29,353 nucleotides of DNA from CAZDUS01 sp964609375 (lineage in GTDB: Bacteria; Verrucomicrobiota; Kiritimatiellia; CAIKKV01; CAITUY01): contig CAZSSA010000022.1 in the NCBI GenBank assembly GCA_964609375.1, positions 1 to 29,353 on the forward strand, read 5' to 3'. Each line of letters starts with the position of its first letter. The first letter of the stretch is position 1. The position numbers and the translations under genes were made by a program. Shown piece after piece: positions 15,599 to 23,421 of the stretch. Below the pieces are notes generated by a model. It searched no databases, was not told the origin of the DNA, and worked only from the letters and a program-made list of their open reading frames with translations.

Positions 15599-17143
15599 CT
15601 ATTCCCATTCTATCGTCGCCGGCGGCTTGGAACTGATGTCATACACCACACGGTTAATCCCTGCCACTTCGTTGATGATCCTGCTCGAAATCCGCGCCAG
15701 CGTGTCATAGGAAACCCGCGACCAGTCAGCCGTCATCCCATCCTGACTCTCCACAATCCGCAGCGCCACCACATTCTCATAGGTCCGGCTGTCGCCCATC
15801 ACTCCCACCGTCTGAATGGGTAGTAACACGGCAAACGACTGCCAGATGCGGGAATACATCGGATCCTTCTCCATCTCCTCCTGTACCCGCAAATCAGCCT
15901 TCTGCAAAATCGCCACACGTTCCGCCGTCACTTCACCCAAAATCCGCACCGCCAACCCCGGCCCGGGGAATGGCTGGCGGTTGACAATAAAGTCCGGCAA
16001 TCCCAGTTCCTTGCCCAACAACCGGACCTCATCCTTGAATAACTCCCGGATAGGCTCAATCAGCTTGAACTTCAAATCCGGCGGCAACCCCCCCACGTTG
16101 TGATGACTCTTAATCGTCACCGACGGCCCGCCTATCGGCGAAGCACTCTCAATCACATCGGGATACAATGTCCCCTGCGCCAAAAATTGGATGCCACCAA
16201 ATTTACGAGCCTCTTCCGCGAATACATCGATGAACGTCTTGCCGATCACCTTGCGTTTCTGCTCGGGATCAATAACTCCCTTGAGTCCCTTGAAAAACCG
16301 ATCCTGCGCATGCGCCACATGCAGGTCAATGCCGAACGCCTCGCCAAACGTCTTCTCCACCTGCTCGTCTTCGCCATACCGCAGCACACCGTTATCCACA
16401 AAGACACAGTGCAACTGCTTGCCAATGGCCCGGTGCAACAACGCCGCCACCACCGAGGAATCCACACCCCCGCTTAACCCGCACAATACCTGCCCGTCAC
16501 CCACCTTCTCCCGGATGGCTTGCACGCTCTCCTTGATGAACTGCGACATCTCCCAATCCGGACGGCATTTGCAGACATCAAACAGGAATCGACCAAGGAG
16601 TTCCGCCCCCTTCGGCGTATGCACCACTTCCGGATGAAACTGCAGGCCGTATATACGCCTCGCCACATTCCCCATCGCCGCCACCGGACAGGTCTCCGTC
16701 CTCGCCATCACCTTGAATCCCGCCGGCATCGCCTCAACCTGATCGCCATGACTCATCCACACGTCCAGCACACCGGGCAATCCGCGGAACAAATCACCGG
16801 CTTCAGACACCATCACCTGCGCGCTGCCATATTCCCGTTCCCGCCCCGGCTTCACCACTCCACCCAGAAGCTTGGCGGTCATCTGCAATCCATAGCAAAT
16901 CCCCAGCACCGGCACGCCCAGGTCATACAATGCCGGATCGCACAGCGGCGACCCCTTGTCCAGGACACTGGCCGGCCCGCCGGAAAGAATGATACCCGCC
17001 GGCTTTCGCGCCGCCAGCACGGAGGCAGGCGTGTCAAACCGCAGCAACTCGGAATAGACCCGCTGCTCTCGCACACGACGCGCAATCAACTGGCTGTACT
17101 GTGAACCAAAATCAAGAATGGCGATCCAATTGTGCCCCTGCAT
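15599..17143 (-). CDS. guaA: GMP synthase (glutamine-hydrolysing)
   Basis: Converts XMP to GMP using glutamine and ATP. 514 residues, the normal length. The class I glutamine amidotransferase domain (about 1-190) has the nucleophile Cys83 in VLGICYGLQ and the His-Glu pair in YGLQFHPEVVHT. The ATP-pyrophosphatase domain begins with the P-loop LCGLSGGVDSSVVAALL (about 215-231). The dimerisation domain ends in NRVVYDISSKPPATIEWE. The gene starts four bases after carA ends, so the two glutamine-dependent nucleotide enzymes are likely co-transcribed and perhaps translationally coupled. Confidence 0.98.
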   Translation of the reverse strand: MQGHNWIAILDFGSQYSQLIARRVREQRVYSELLRFDTPASVLAARKPAGIILSGGPASVLDKGSPLCDPALYDLGVPVLGICYGLQMTAKLLGGVVKPGREREYGSAQVMVSEAGDLFRGLPGVLDVWMSHGDQVEAMPAGFKVMARTETCPVAAMGNVARRIYGLQFHPEVVHTPKGAELLGRFLFDVCKCRPDWEMSQFIKESVQAIREKVGDGQVLCGLSGGVDSSVVAALLHRAIGKQLHCVFVDNGVLRYGEDEQVEKTFGEAFGIDLHVAHAQDRFFKGLKGVIDPEQKRKVIGKTFIDVFAEEARKFGGIQFLAQGTLYPDVIESASPIGGPSVTIKSHHNVGGLPPDLKFKLIEPIRELFKDEVRLLGKELGLPDFIVNRQPFPGPGLAVRILGEVTAERVAILQKADLRVQEEMEKDPMYSRIWQSFAVLLPIQTVGVMGDSRTYENVVALRIVESQDGMTADWSRVSYDTLARISSRIINEVAGINRVVYDISSKPPATIEWE

Positions 17144-17147
17144 ATCC

Positions 17148-18305
17148 TTAAGCCTCCCGGATCAGTTTACGGAAATTCTCAAACAGATAATACGGATCGT
17201 GGGGCCCCGGCGCCGCCTCGGGATGATACTGCACACAGAACATCGGCTCCCGGCGGTGCTCCAACCCCTCCACCGTCTGGTCATTCAAATTAATGTGGGT
17301 AACTTCAACGGCCCCCTTGTCCAGCGTGCCGGGATCCACCGAAAAGTTGTGGTTCTGCGAGGTGATCTCCACCGCCCCCGTCCGTAAATTCTTGACCGGA
17401 TGGTTGCACCCGTGATGCCCGAACTTCAGGCGGAAGGTCTTGCCGCCGCAGGCCAACCCCAGAATTTGGTGCCCCAGACAAATCCCCATCATCGGCACCT
17501 TCCCCAATAACGACTTCGCCGCGTCAATCGCATACGTCACGGCCGACGGATCCGCCGGTCCATTGGACAGGAATACCCCGTCCGGCTTCATCGCCAGCAC
17601 ATCCGCTGCCGGTGTCATCGCCGGCACCACCATCACATCCATGCCGTGCATCCGCAGACCGCGCAGGATATTCCACTTGATGCCAAAATCATAGGCCACA
17701 ATCCGCAGATCAACCGGAGGCAACGTCTCCGCCACCCCCCACGACGCCGTCAGCGTTCCATCCGCATCCCACCGATACGCCTCTTTGCAGGACACCCGGC
17801 TCGCATAATCCTGTCCATCGAGCCCGCACCATTCCTGGGCCTGCTTCACGGCATCGGCCTCACTCACCTTGCCCGTCATGCACATGAACGCCCGCTGGGT
17901 CCCCTCCGTCCTCAACTTGGTCGTCAACGCCCGCGTATCAATCCCGGCAATGGCGGGAATGTTCGCCCGGATAAGATGTTCCGTCAGCGAACCCTCCTCC
18001 CGCCAGTTACTGGGGGTATTCATCGAATGCATGATGAACCCATTGGCGAAAAGCTTCCGGCTCTCCATATCGGCCTTGTTCATGCCGGTATTGCCGATTT
18101 CCGGATACGTCATGGTCACAAACTGGCCACTATAGGACGGATCGCTCAGGATTTCCTGATAGCCGCTCATTCCCGTGTTAAACACAACCTCGCCCAGCGT
18201 ATCGGTGGGAGCGCCGACGGAATGACCGCGCAGGATGGTCCCATCCTGCAAAGCCAGAAACGCCTTCTTAGCGCGTTGTTCCTGCCAATTCCATTGTGAA
18301 GACAT
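17148..18305 (-). CDS. carA: Carbamoyl-phosphate synthase small subunit
   Basis: Glutaminase subunit supplying ammonia to CarB for carbamoyl phosphate (arginine and pyrimidine synthesis). 385 residues, close to the E. coli length. The N-terminal CPSase domain (ALQDGTILRGHSVG, EVVFNTGMSGYQEIL) is followed by the amidotransferase domain with YDFGIKWNILR, LSNGPADPSA, nucleophile Cys276 in MMGICLGHQILG and the His in VQYHPEAAPGPHD. The start at 18305 has AGGAG eight bases upstream; the frame is open further but would run through the promoter. carB is not in the window, so the large subunit must be encoded elsewhere. Confidence 0.97.
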   Translation of the reverse strand: MSSQWNWQEQRAKKAFLALQDGTILRGHSVGAPTDTLGEVVFNTGMSGYQEILSDPSYSGQFVTMTYPEIGNTGMNKADMESRKLFANGFIMHSMNTPSNWREEGSLTEHLIRANIPAIAGIDTRALTTKLRTEGTQRAFMCMTGKVSEADAVKQAQEWCGLDGQDYASRVSCKEAYRWDADGTLTASWGVAETLPPVDLRIVAYDFGIKWNILRGLRMHGMDVMVVPAMTPAADVLAMKPDGVFLSNGPADPSAVTYAIDAAKSLLGKVPMMGICLGHQILGLACGGKTFRLKFGHHGCNHPVKNLRTGAVEITSQNHNFSVDPGTLDKGAVEVTHINLNDQTVEGLEHRREPMFCVQYHPEAAPGPHDPYYLFENFRKLIREA

Positions 18306-18339
18306 GACGCAAAACTCCTGTGCCAAAAAAAGTTCGCGT

Positions 18340-18368
18340 AGTTTACCCATTTCCCCCCAAATTGGCAA
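18340..18368 (-). promoter_or_regulatory. Promoter of the carA operon
   Basis: Read on the minus strand: TTGCCA (18368-18363), a 17-base spacer, then TAAACT (18345-18340). The -35 matches consensus at five positions and the -10 at four. Transcription would start near 18333, giving a leader of about 28 bases before carA, too short for an attenuator. Confidence 0.6.
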
Positions 18369-18394
18369 CGCCAACGCCAACATTTATAAGGTCA

Positions 18395-18427
18395 GGTTTT
18401 ACGCGGTTTTTGCGCCGGTTTTGCGCC
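18395..18427. repeat. Three tandem GGTTTT(T)nCGC repeats upstream of carA
   Basis: GGTTTTACGC (18395-18404), GGTTTTTGCGCC (18405-18416) and GGTTTTGCGCC (18417-18427) lie head to tail, about one helical turn apart. They are 27 bases upstream of the carA -35 element. This is a plausible regulator-binding array; no regulator is known. Confidence 0.5.
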
Positions 18428-18497
18428 TACCCCCCCCTCATCCATCCATCACATCAGACTAATCCGTCCGACCCGGGACATAGGGAAAAGCCCAGCA

Positions 18498-18755
18498 TCA
18501 ATACGTAAACAAATCCCCCACCCCGCAATTCATCCCCGTCGCTTTGTTGTAGGCATTCATAATCTTGAACTGAACATGCCTCGTCAGCCGCCGCCCCCTG
18601 CACGCACGGGACACCATCTTGTGCGTAATCTGCTCCGTGGACACGGCAACCAGATCTTTCGCCTTCAACCCACGTTCCACCATATACCGGGCAATCGGCT
18701 GCTCCCCAAGATTCCTGTCCACTTGGCTAACGTTTTCCATAACTTCAGACTTCAT
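18498..18755 (-). CDS. 84-aa conserved-looking small protein, possible DNA-binding
   Basis: Predicted product of 84-85 residues beginning MKSEVMENVSQVDRNLGEQP. It is basic and helical (PIARYMVERGLKAKDLVAV, KMVSRACRGRRLTRHVQFKI) and ends GDLFTY. I recall similar small proteins in Verrucomicrobia-like genomes but no named family. The pattern of short helices with QITHKMVSRACRGRRLT could be a helix-turn-helix; this is inference. The start at 18755 is favoured by GGAGG nine bases upstream; the frame is open to 18854, but that would include a hairpin region. It ends 193 bases before carA on the same strand and may be a separate unit. Its upstream region carries a palindrome. Confidence 0.6.
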   Translation of the reverse strand: MKSEVMENVSQVDRNLGEQPIARYMVERGLKAKDLVAVSTEQITHKMVSRACRGRRLTRHVQFKIMNAYNKATGMNCGVGDLFTY

Positions 18756-18835
18756 ACTCTCACCCCTCCCCGTTTTCCACCTTCCATTCAGTCCCATCAA
18801 TTCTGTATTAGCCTGTCCGGCTATCTGTCCCACTG

Positions 18836-18854
18836 ATGTGTCACAAAGACACAT
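18836..18854. promoter_or_regulatory. Inverted repeat upstream of the 84-aa gene
   Basis: ATGTGTC (18836-18842), ACAAA, GACACAT (18848-18854): a perfect 7-bp inverted repeat 81 bases upstream of the 84-aa gene start (18755). The arm size and spacing suit a dimeric regulator site, but no binding protein is known. Confidence 0.35.
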
Positions 18855-18925
18855 TCTGCCTTCCCGACATCCATTTATCCGTCACAATTGATTTCTTTTC
18901 CCCGTTTTGAAGCCAAAATTCCTTG

Positions 18926-19099
18926 TGGCACACCCCATGCTACTTATCTTACCTGACCCATGGTTGGTGTGACCGTCAGTAGGGCGCTGAATAACATTCG
19001 GCATAAACCCGAAGGTTCACTGGCCTACGGGGGTGCTAAGCGGCGGCAAAGCAGCTAGTGGTAGAGTCCGGTTACTCCTTTCCGGACTCTACCCTTTTT
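18926..19099 (+). ncRNA. Candidate structured ncRNA (unassigned)
   Basis: No plus-strand gene reads into this interval, yet it holds several nested helices and ends in a strong plus-strand intrinsic terminator. Helix 1: CACACCCCATG (18929-18939) pairs fully with CATGG-TT-GGTGTG (18959-18971), apart from a two-base bulge. Helix 2: GTAGG (18979-18983) with CCTAC (19024-19028), enclosing hairpin 3, TTCGG/CCGAA (18997-19001, 19009-19013). Helix 4: CTA(A)GC/GCTAG (19036-19041, 19054-19058). The terminator follows at 19061-19099. Compared by eye with SRP RNA, 6S RNA, RNase P, tmRNA and common riboswitches it matches none. The 5' end and promoter are not resolved. It could also be the leader of nothing coding, since the next gene is convergent. 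Confidence 0.45.
19061..19099 (+). terminator. Strong intrinsic terminator, plus strand
   Basis: GTAGAGTCCGG (19061-19071) and CCGGACTCTAC (19082-19092) form a perfect 11-bp stem with a 10-base loop, followed by CC and TTTTT (19095-19099). The T-run is on the plus-strand side only, so it terminates plus-strand transcription. It overlaps the stop codon of the convergent phosphoesterase gene. Confidence 0.85.
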
Positions 19100-19910
19100 A
19101 TAGGTATATCGTCCAATACGTCAGCCGACCTGCCTCAAACTTGTACAACCGTGCCGTTGGCTGCCGCTCCCAGAAGGAAGCCAGTGACGACGCCACATAA
19201 ATCGGCACCTCGCCAATCCAGTGCAACTCATCCCGGTGCAAATGCCCCGTCACCATCGCCTTGATCTGGGGATGCTCACGAAATAACCGTTCCCATCGGG
19301 GGTACGATTCATTCCCCCATTCTTCAATCGTCCTGGCCTTGATACGATCAGCCACCGGCGGCCGATGCACAAACACCAATACGGGCCGCCGCTCATCCTT
19401 TGTTATCGCATGATCAATCCAATCTTGCTGCGCCCGGGCCTGTGTCCGCTCATCCCCATCCCGTAACTCCGAACACATAAAAAGACACAACACCCCTCTA
19501 ATCTCAACCTTTGAGCTGACCTTCCCGAAATACTTCACAAAAAGACGCTCCGTCTCCTTGGTTTCCCCCTCCAGAATATCATGATTCCCGGGAAGATAAT
19601 ACACGGGGGCTTTCAACCCCCGCATCACCGCCAACCCCTCATTCACGACCGACTCTTTACGAATCGTATCCGCCAAAATATCGCCGGTATGCACCACAAA
19701 GGCTACCTCCACCGGCAACGCATTGACAGCCTCCACCGCCCGCCGCGTCAACTCCACTCCACCCTTGGCCCCCCAATGCGTGTCAGTTATCTGGACAAAA
19801 AACAAACCGCTGCTCGAAACCGTCTCTGCCGCAAAGCAAGCCGACGCCGCTAAAACAACAAAAAACAGACTCGCCACCACACCCCTAAGCCGCATCGTCA
19901 CATCACTCAT
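19098..19910 (-). CDS. Secreted calcineurin-like metallophosphoesterase
   Basis: 270 residues with an N-terminal signal peptide (MRLRGVVASLFFVVLAASACFA after a short lead). The two-metal phosphoesterase motifs follow in order: VQITDTHWG (DxH), HTGDIL (GD), LPGNHDIL (GNHD), VFVHRPP (H) and VTGHLHRDE (GHxH). The substrate cannot be told; relatives act on phosphodiesters, nucleotides or phospholipids outside the cytoplasm. The start is supported by AAGGA six bases before the ATG at 19910. It converges with the candidate ncRNA and shares bases with its terminator. It lies downstream of hflX on the same strand, separated by 115 bases with a hairpin between. Confidence 0.88.
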   Translation of the reverse strand: MSDVTMRLRGVVASLFFVVLAASACFAAETVSSSGLFFVQITDTHWGAKGGVELTRRAVEAVNALPVEVAFVVHTGDILADTIRKESVVNEGLAVMRGLKAPVYYLPGNHDILEGETKETERLFVKYFGKVSSKVEIRGVLCLFMCSELRDGDERTQARAQQDWIDHAITKDERRPVLVFVHRPPVADRIKARTIEEWGNESYPRWERLFREHPQIKAMVTGHLHRDELHWIGEVPIYVASSLASFWERQPTARLYKFEAGRLTYWTIYL

Positions 19911-19980
19911 ACTCCATCCTTCGGAATCAATGCTTTCCCTTTTGCACCAGCCGCTATCCCCAGCGGAGCCCTCCCAATAA

Positions 19981-20000
19981 CGCCCGTGTCAATGCGGGCG
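19981..20000 (-). terminator. Hairpin downstream of hflX, possible terminator
   Basis: CGCCCG (19981-19986) and CGGGCG (19995-20000) form a 6-bp GC stem with an 8-base loop, 25 bases after the hflX stop on the minus strand. Only TTATT follows on that strand, so termination may be weak. Confidence 0.35.
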
Positions 20001-20025
20001 GCCACAATCATTCTTCACTCACCCG

Positions 20026-21168
20026 TCACTTCCCGTCCCACCTCCCTCCACCTCCCCTTCCCCCAGCCCCCATCGGAATCATCTCGGCAATCTTCTGCTT
20101 GAGCAAATCCAACCCCTCCTCATGTAACGCGGAAATCGGAATCGCCTCCGGAAACTGACTCGTCAGCCCAGGCAATGCCGCCTGCGCCTCCGGCCGATCA
20201 CTCTTGTTGAACACCAGCAAGAACGGCACCTCATTCGCACCAATCTCTTTCAGCGTATCAAACACCACCTCACAGTGTTCAGTCACATAGGGGTGCCCCG
20301 TATCCGCCACATGCAGCAATAAATCCGCCTGCGCCACCTCCTCCAGCGTGGACCGGAACGAGGCAATCAACCCATGCGGCAGATGCCGGATAAACCCCAC
20401 CGTATCGGTCACCAGCACATCCCGCCCATCCGGCAGATGCACCAACCGGCTCTTGGTATCCAGCGTCGCAAATAAACGGTCATCAACATAGGCCCCCGCC
20501 GATGCCAGGCTGTTGAGGAGTGTGGATTTTCCTGCATTGGTATAACCCACCAGACTCACCGTCGGCCAATTCCGCCTTGCACGCGTCCGGTCCCGGCGCT
20601 CCTGGATCTTGTCCAACTTCGCCTTCAAATCCTGTATTCGCGCCCGCATCGGCGCATTCCGCAGTTTCAACGGACTCTCACCCGGCCCCTTCATCCCAAT
20701 ACCCCCCGTAAACCGCGCCTGCTTTTCCGAAACCGGCAACCGGGATACCAAATACTGGAGTTGCGCCAATTCCACCTGAATCTGCGCCTCAGCCGACCGC
20801 GCACGCCGGGCAAATATCTGAAGAATCACCTCCGTCCGGTCGATCACTTTTACCCCAATCCCCATATCAAGATTATTGACCTGCACCGGCGATAGATTGT
20901 TATCGAAAATCACCAGGTTGGCCCCGGTCTTCTCACAGGCCATCTTGATCTCCTCGATCTTCCCGGAGCCGATAAAATACTTTGAATTCGGCGCTTCACG
21001 ATTCTGGGATATGGTCCCGACGACAATCGCCCCAGCCGTATCCGCCAGCCGCTCGAGTTCCTCCAGCGAATCGCCAGCCACCTCTCGTCCTGCCCGCCCT
21101 ACAACAACCTGGACCAGCAACGCCCGTTCCTGTGCCACAGTCGTCAGTTGTCCCCGTTGTGCGCTCAT
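20026..21168 (-). CDS. hflX: GTPase HflX (ribosome-splitting/rescue factor)
   Basis: 380 residues. The N-terminal HflX domain (NREAPNSKYFIGSGKIEEIK, NNLSPVQVNNLD) and a helical linker (RARIQDLKAKLDKIQERRDR) precede the G domain. Its motifs are G1 GYTNAGKST, G3 DTVGFIRHLPH and G4 NKSD, with ISALHEEGLD at G5. The segment VSRLPVSEKQARFTGGIG and GPGES are diagnostic of HflX. In E. coli HflX dissociates stalled or heat-damaged 70S ribosomes. The last 15 residues (MGAGGRGGGGRWDGK) are Gly-rich low complexity and probably disordered. The gene lies 75 bases after rtcB on the same strand, so rtcB, archease and hflX may form an RNA/ribosome damage cluster (inference). Confidence 0.97.
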   Translation of the reverse strand: MSAQRGQLTTVAQERALLVQVVVGRAGREVAGDSLEELERLADTAGAIVVGTISQNREAPNSKYFIGSGKIEEIKMACEKTGANLVIFDNNLSPVQVNNLDMGIGVKVIDRTEVILQIFARRARSAEAQIQVELAQLQYLVSRLPVSEKQARFTGGIGMKGPGESPLKLRNAPMRARIQDLKAKLDKIQERRDRTRARRNWPTVSLVGYTNAGKSTLLNSLASAGAYVDDRLFATLDTKSRLVHLPDGRDVLVTDTVGFIRHLPHGLIASFRSTLEEVAQADLLLHVADTGHPYVTEHCEVVFDTLKEIGANEVPFLLVFNKSDRPEAQAALPGLTSQFPEAIPISALHEEGLDLLKQKIAEMIPMGAGGRGGGGRWDGK

Positions 21169-21243
21169 CGTATTTTCATCCTTTTCCCACCTTCATAATT
21201 CATCCTTCATGCTTACCGCCCCACTCCCTCCCCTCCCCCTCCC

Positions 21244-22674
21244 CTACCCCTTCACGCAAATCATCGGCTCCAGCCGCGCCACCTTACACGCCAGCCCCGC
21301 CGCATGAGTCGTCTCCACAACCTCATCCACATTCTTGTAGGCCCCCGGCGCCTCTTCCGCCACCCCTCGCAACGACTGCGCCTTGATCGTAATATTCCTC
21401 CGCTTCAAGCGCTCCACCACATCCTCGCCCCGGTACTGCTTCGTCGCCTGGCTCCGACTCAAGTTCCGACCCGCCCCATGACACGCCGAACTGAACGCCA
21501 GCGCCTCACTCTTCGTCGTCCCCGTCAAAATATACGACGCCGTCCCCATCGTCCCCCCCACCAGCACCGGCTGTCCCCACCGGCCCAGCTCTCGCGGCAC
21601 CTCCGGATGCCCCGGCCCAAATGCCCGCGTCGCCCCTTTCCGATGCACGTATAACTTCTGCCGCCGCCCCTCCACCTCGTGCTCCTCCAGACTGCAAACG
21701 TTGTGCGATACATCATAAAGCAATGGCAGCCCCCCAACACCCATCACCTCCCGAAAAACCTCGCGGACAAAAAACGACAATATTTGCCGGTTGGCCAGGG
21801 CACAATTCGCCGCCGCGCGCATCGCCCCAAAATAGGCCTCCCCTTCCGGCGATTTCACCGGCACGGACGCCAATTCACGGTCAACCACCGGTATCCCGAA
21901 ATCCTTGGCTGCCACAATCATGCGCTTGGAAAATTCCGTCGCCACCTGATGACCAAGCCCGCGCGAACCGCAATGGATACTCACAACGGCCTTGCCAACC
22001 TCCAATCCAAACGCGGCGGCACACTCGGCATCATAAATCTCCACCACCTCCTGTATCTCCAGATAATGGTTCCCCGATCCAAGCGTTCCCATTTCCTCAA
22101 ACTGACGCCGCTTGGCATGACTGGAGACCTCGTCCGGATCGGCCCCGGGGTAACACCCGCCATTTTCAACACGGTTCAAATCGGCCGCCTGTCCATACCC
22201 GCGCTCCACGGCCCACCGCGCACCGCCCGACAACATGGCCTCCATTTCCTTCTCATCCAGTTTCAAGCGACTGGTACTTCCAACGCCTGCCGGAACACGA
22301 CGAAACAGCGCTTCCGCCAGCAGCTTTCGTTTCTTATCCACCTCTGCCGCCGTCAATGGCGTCACCATCGTTCTTACCCCGCACGAAATATCAAACCCCA
22401 CTCCGCCCGCCGAAATCACCCCACCCTTCCCGGGATCAAAGGCGGCAACACCCCCGATCGGAAACCCATACCCCCAATGCGCATCGGGCATCGCATAGGC
22501 CGCGTTTATAATCCCCGGCAATGCCGCCACATTGGAAATCTGCTCGCGGACCTTCTCATCCATCTCCTCAATGAGATTCTCGGAAGCATACAGGATTCCC
22601 GGCACCAGCATCCGCCCGGTTTTGGGAATTTCCCATTCCCACTCCCCCCTCCGAATCAATCGATGCTTATCCAT
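21244..22674 (-). CDS. rtcB: RNA-splicing ligase RtcB
   Basis: GTP- and Mn2+-dependent ligase joining 2',3'-cyclic-phosphate or 3'-phosphate ends to 5'-OH ends, used in tRNA splicing and RNA repair. 476 residues. Signature blocks are MPDAHWGYGFPIGGVAAFD, GGVGFDISCGVRTM with the metal-binding Cys, GSGNHYLEIQ, IHCGSRGLGHQ, and CHGAGRNLSRSQA, whose His forms the GMP adduct. GGAGG stands five bases before the ATG at 22674, so the longer start (22692) was rejected. The gene lies directly downstream of archease, its activating partner; no RtcA or RtcR was seen. Confidence 0.97.
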   Translation of the reverse strand: MDKHRLIRRGEWEWEIPKTGRMLVPGILYASENLIEEMDEKVREQISNVAALPGIINAAYAMPDAHWGYGFPIGGVAAFDPGKGGVISAGGVGFDISCGVRTMVTPLTAAEVDKKRKLLAEALFRRVPAGVGSTSRLKLDEKEMEAMLSGGARWAVERGYGQAADLNRVENGGCYPGADPDEVSSHAKRRQFEEMGTLGSGNHYLEIQEVVEIYDAECAAAFGLEVGKAVVSIHCGSRGLGHQVATEFSKRMIVAAKDFGIPVVDRELASVPVKSPEGEAYFGAMRAAANCALANRQILSFFVREVFREVMGVGGLPLLYDVSHNVCSLEEHEVEGRRQKLYVHRKGATRAFGPGHPEVPRELGRWGQPVLVGGTMGTASYILTGTTKSEALAFSSACHGAGRNLSRSQATKQYRGEDVVERLKRRNITIKAQSLRGVAEEAPGAYKNVDEVVETTHAAGLACKVARLEPMICVKG

Positions 22675-22733
22675 TACACCCTCCTCTCCCAACTCTCGGT
22701 TCTAATGCCCAAGGTCTCCGGTCGCTCTCCCCT

Positions 22734-22757
22734 CCTGAACCCCGAACCCTGAACCCT
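22734..22757. repeat. Heptamer repeat (CCTGAAC)3 between archease and rtcB
   Basis: CCTGAAC, CCCGAAC and CCTGAAC followed by CCT: three units of the same heptamer family as in priA, one degenerate. They sit in the 100-base interval between archease and rtcB, next to a C-run (22765-22772). Confidence 0.8.
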
Positions 22758-22774
22758 CCCCATCCCCCCCCCTT

Positions 22775-23194
22775 CTACACATCCACCACACACTCCGCCA
22801 TCCACATCCCATCTGCTCTCTGTTCAACCTTCAACCCAAGGTAACTCGCCCCCTTAACCTCCACAGCCGGTTTATGGCGCTCCGGCTCTATCGTCTCCCC
22901 CCACGCCTTCCCGCGCAGGCCCCCATCCTTAATCTCCACCTCAAACCGCGAGAACAACATCCTCCGCTCCGACATCTCGCACAACACCGCCCCAAGCCAA
23001 TCCGCCAGCAACATCTCCAAATCCGACGCCGAACACTGCACCTCCACCTCGCTCACCGGCTTCACCAACCCCGGATCCACAATCACCGCCATCATCGCCA
23101 GCGCCGCCTGTTCAAAAGCCTCCGCCACCGTACCCCCCCAACCGAGCACGCCTATATCTGCCTGATGCTCAACATGTTCCCATCCTTTATCCAT
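22775..23194 (-). CDS. Archease (RtcB cofactor)
   Basis: 139-residue protein beginning MDKGWEHVEHQADIGVLGWG, the typical archease N-terminus with its conserved acidic and His residues. It continues with EAFEQAALAMMAVIVDP, LADWLGAVL, FSRFEVEIKD and the final KGASYLGLKVEQ. Archease promotes the guanylylation step of RtcB so that it turns over many times. It lies immediately upstream of rtcB on the same strand, separated by 100 bases that contain heptamer repeats, so the two are probably one operon. The frame is open further upstream into gap 2, but the chosen ATG fits the family. Confidence 0.93.
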   Translation of the reverse strand: MDKGWEHVEHQADIGVLGWGGTVAEAFEQAALAMMAVIVDPGLVKPVSEVEVQCSASDLEMLLADWLGAVLCEMSERRMLFSRFEVEIKDGGLRGKAWGETIEPERHKPAVEVKGASYLGLKVEQRADGMWMAECVVDV

Positions 23195-23237
23195 AATCGC
23201 CCCGCCATGAATTCCCTGCCACCTCGTTATCCTGATC

Positions 23238-23337
23238 NNNNNNNNNNNNNNNNNNNNNNNNNNNNNNNNNNNNNNNNNNNNNNNNNNNNNNNNNNNNNNN
23301 NNNNNNNNNNNNNNNNNNNNNNNNNNNNNNNNNNNNN
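23238..23337. other. Assembly gap 2 (100 N)
   Basis: Exactly 100 N, a placeholder for unknown length. Both edges carry the same heptamer CCTGATC (23231-23237 and 23338-23344), so the two contigs may overlap or be joined through a short repeat. Confidence 0.99.
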
Positions 23338-23357
23338 CCTGATCGTACCACGTCGTA

Positions 23358-23386
23358 TTGACACTCCAAGTCGATTCTGAAATACT
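23358..23386 (+). promoter_or_regulatory. Promoter upstream of the 161-aa gene
   Basis: A perfect TTGACA (23358-23363), a 17-base spacer and AATACT (23381-23386, four of six) predict a start near 23393, about 29 bases before the ATG at 23422. Confidence 0.6.
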
Positions 23387-23421
23387 CGCCTTTTCAATAC
23401 ACAACCAATCATCATCATCCC

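Noticed and set aside
18306..18383. Longer carA start at 18383
   Set aside because: It would translate through the predicted promoter; AGGAG supports 18305.
18924..18951. TTGTGG/TATCTT as promoter of the candidate RNA
   Set aside because: Both boxes fall inside helix 1 and its loop, so the transcript should start upstream of them; the true promoter was not found.
18926..19099. Assignment of the candidate RNA to SRP RNA, 6S RNA, RNase P RNA, tmRNA or a B12 riboswitch
   Set aside because: None of the conserved sequence blocks of these classes (for example the SRP GGAAGGAAGCAGC-type loop or the tRNA-like T-arm of tmRNA) is present.
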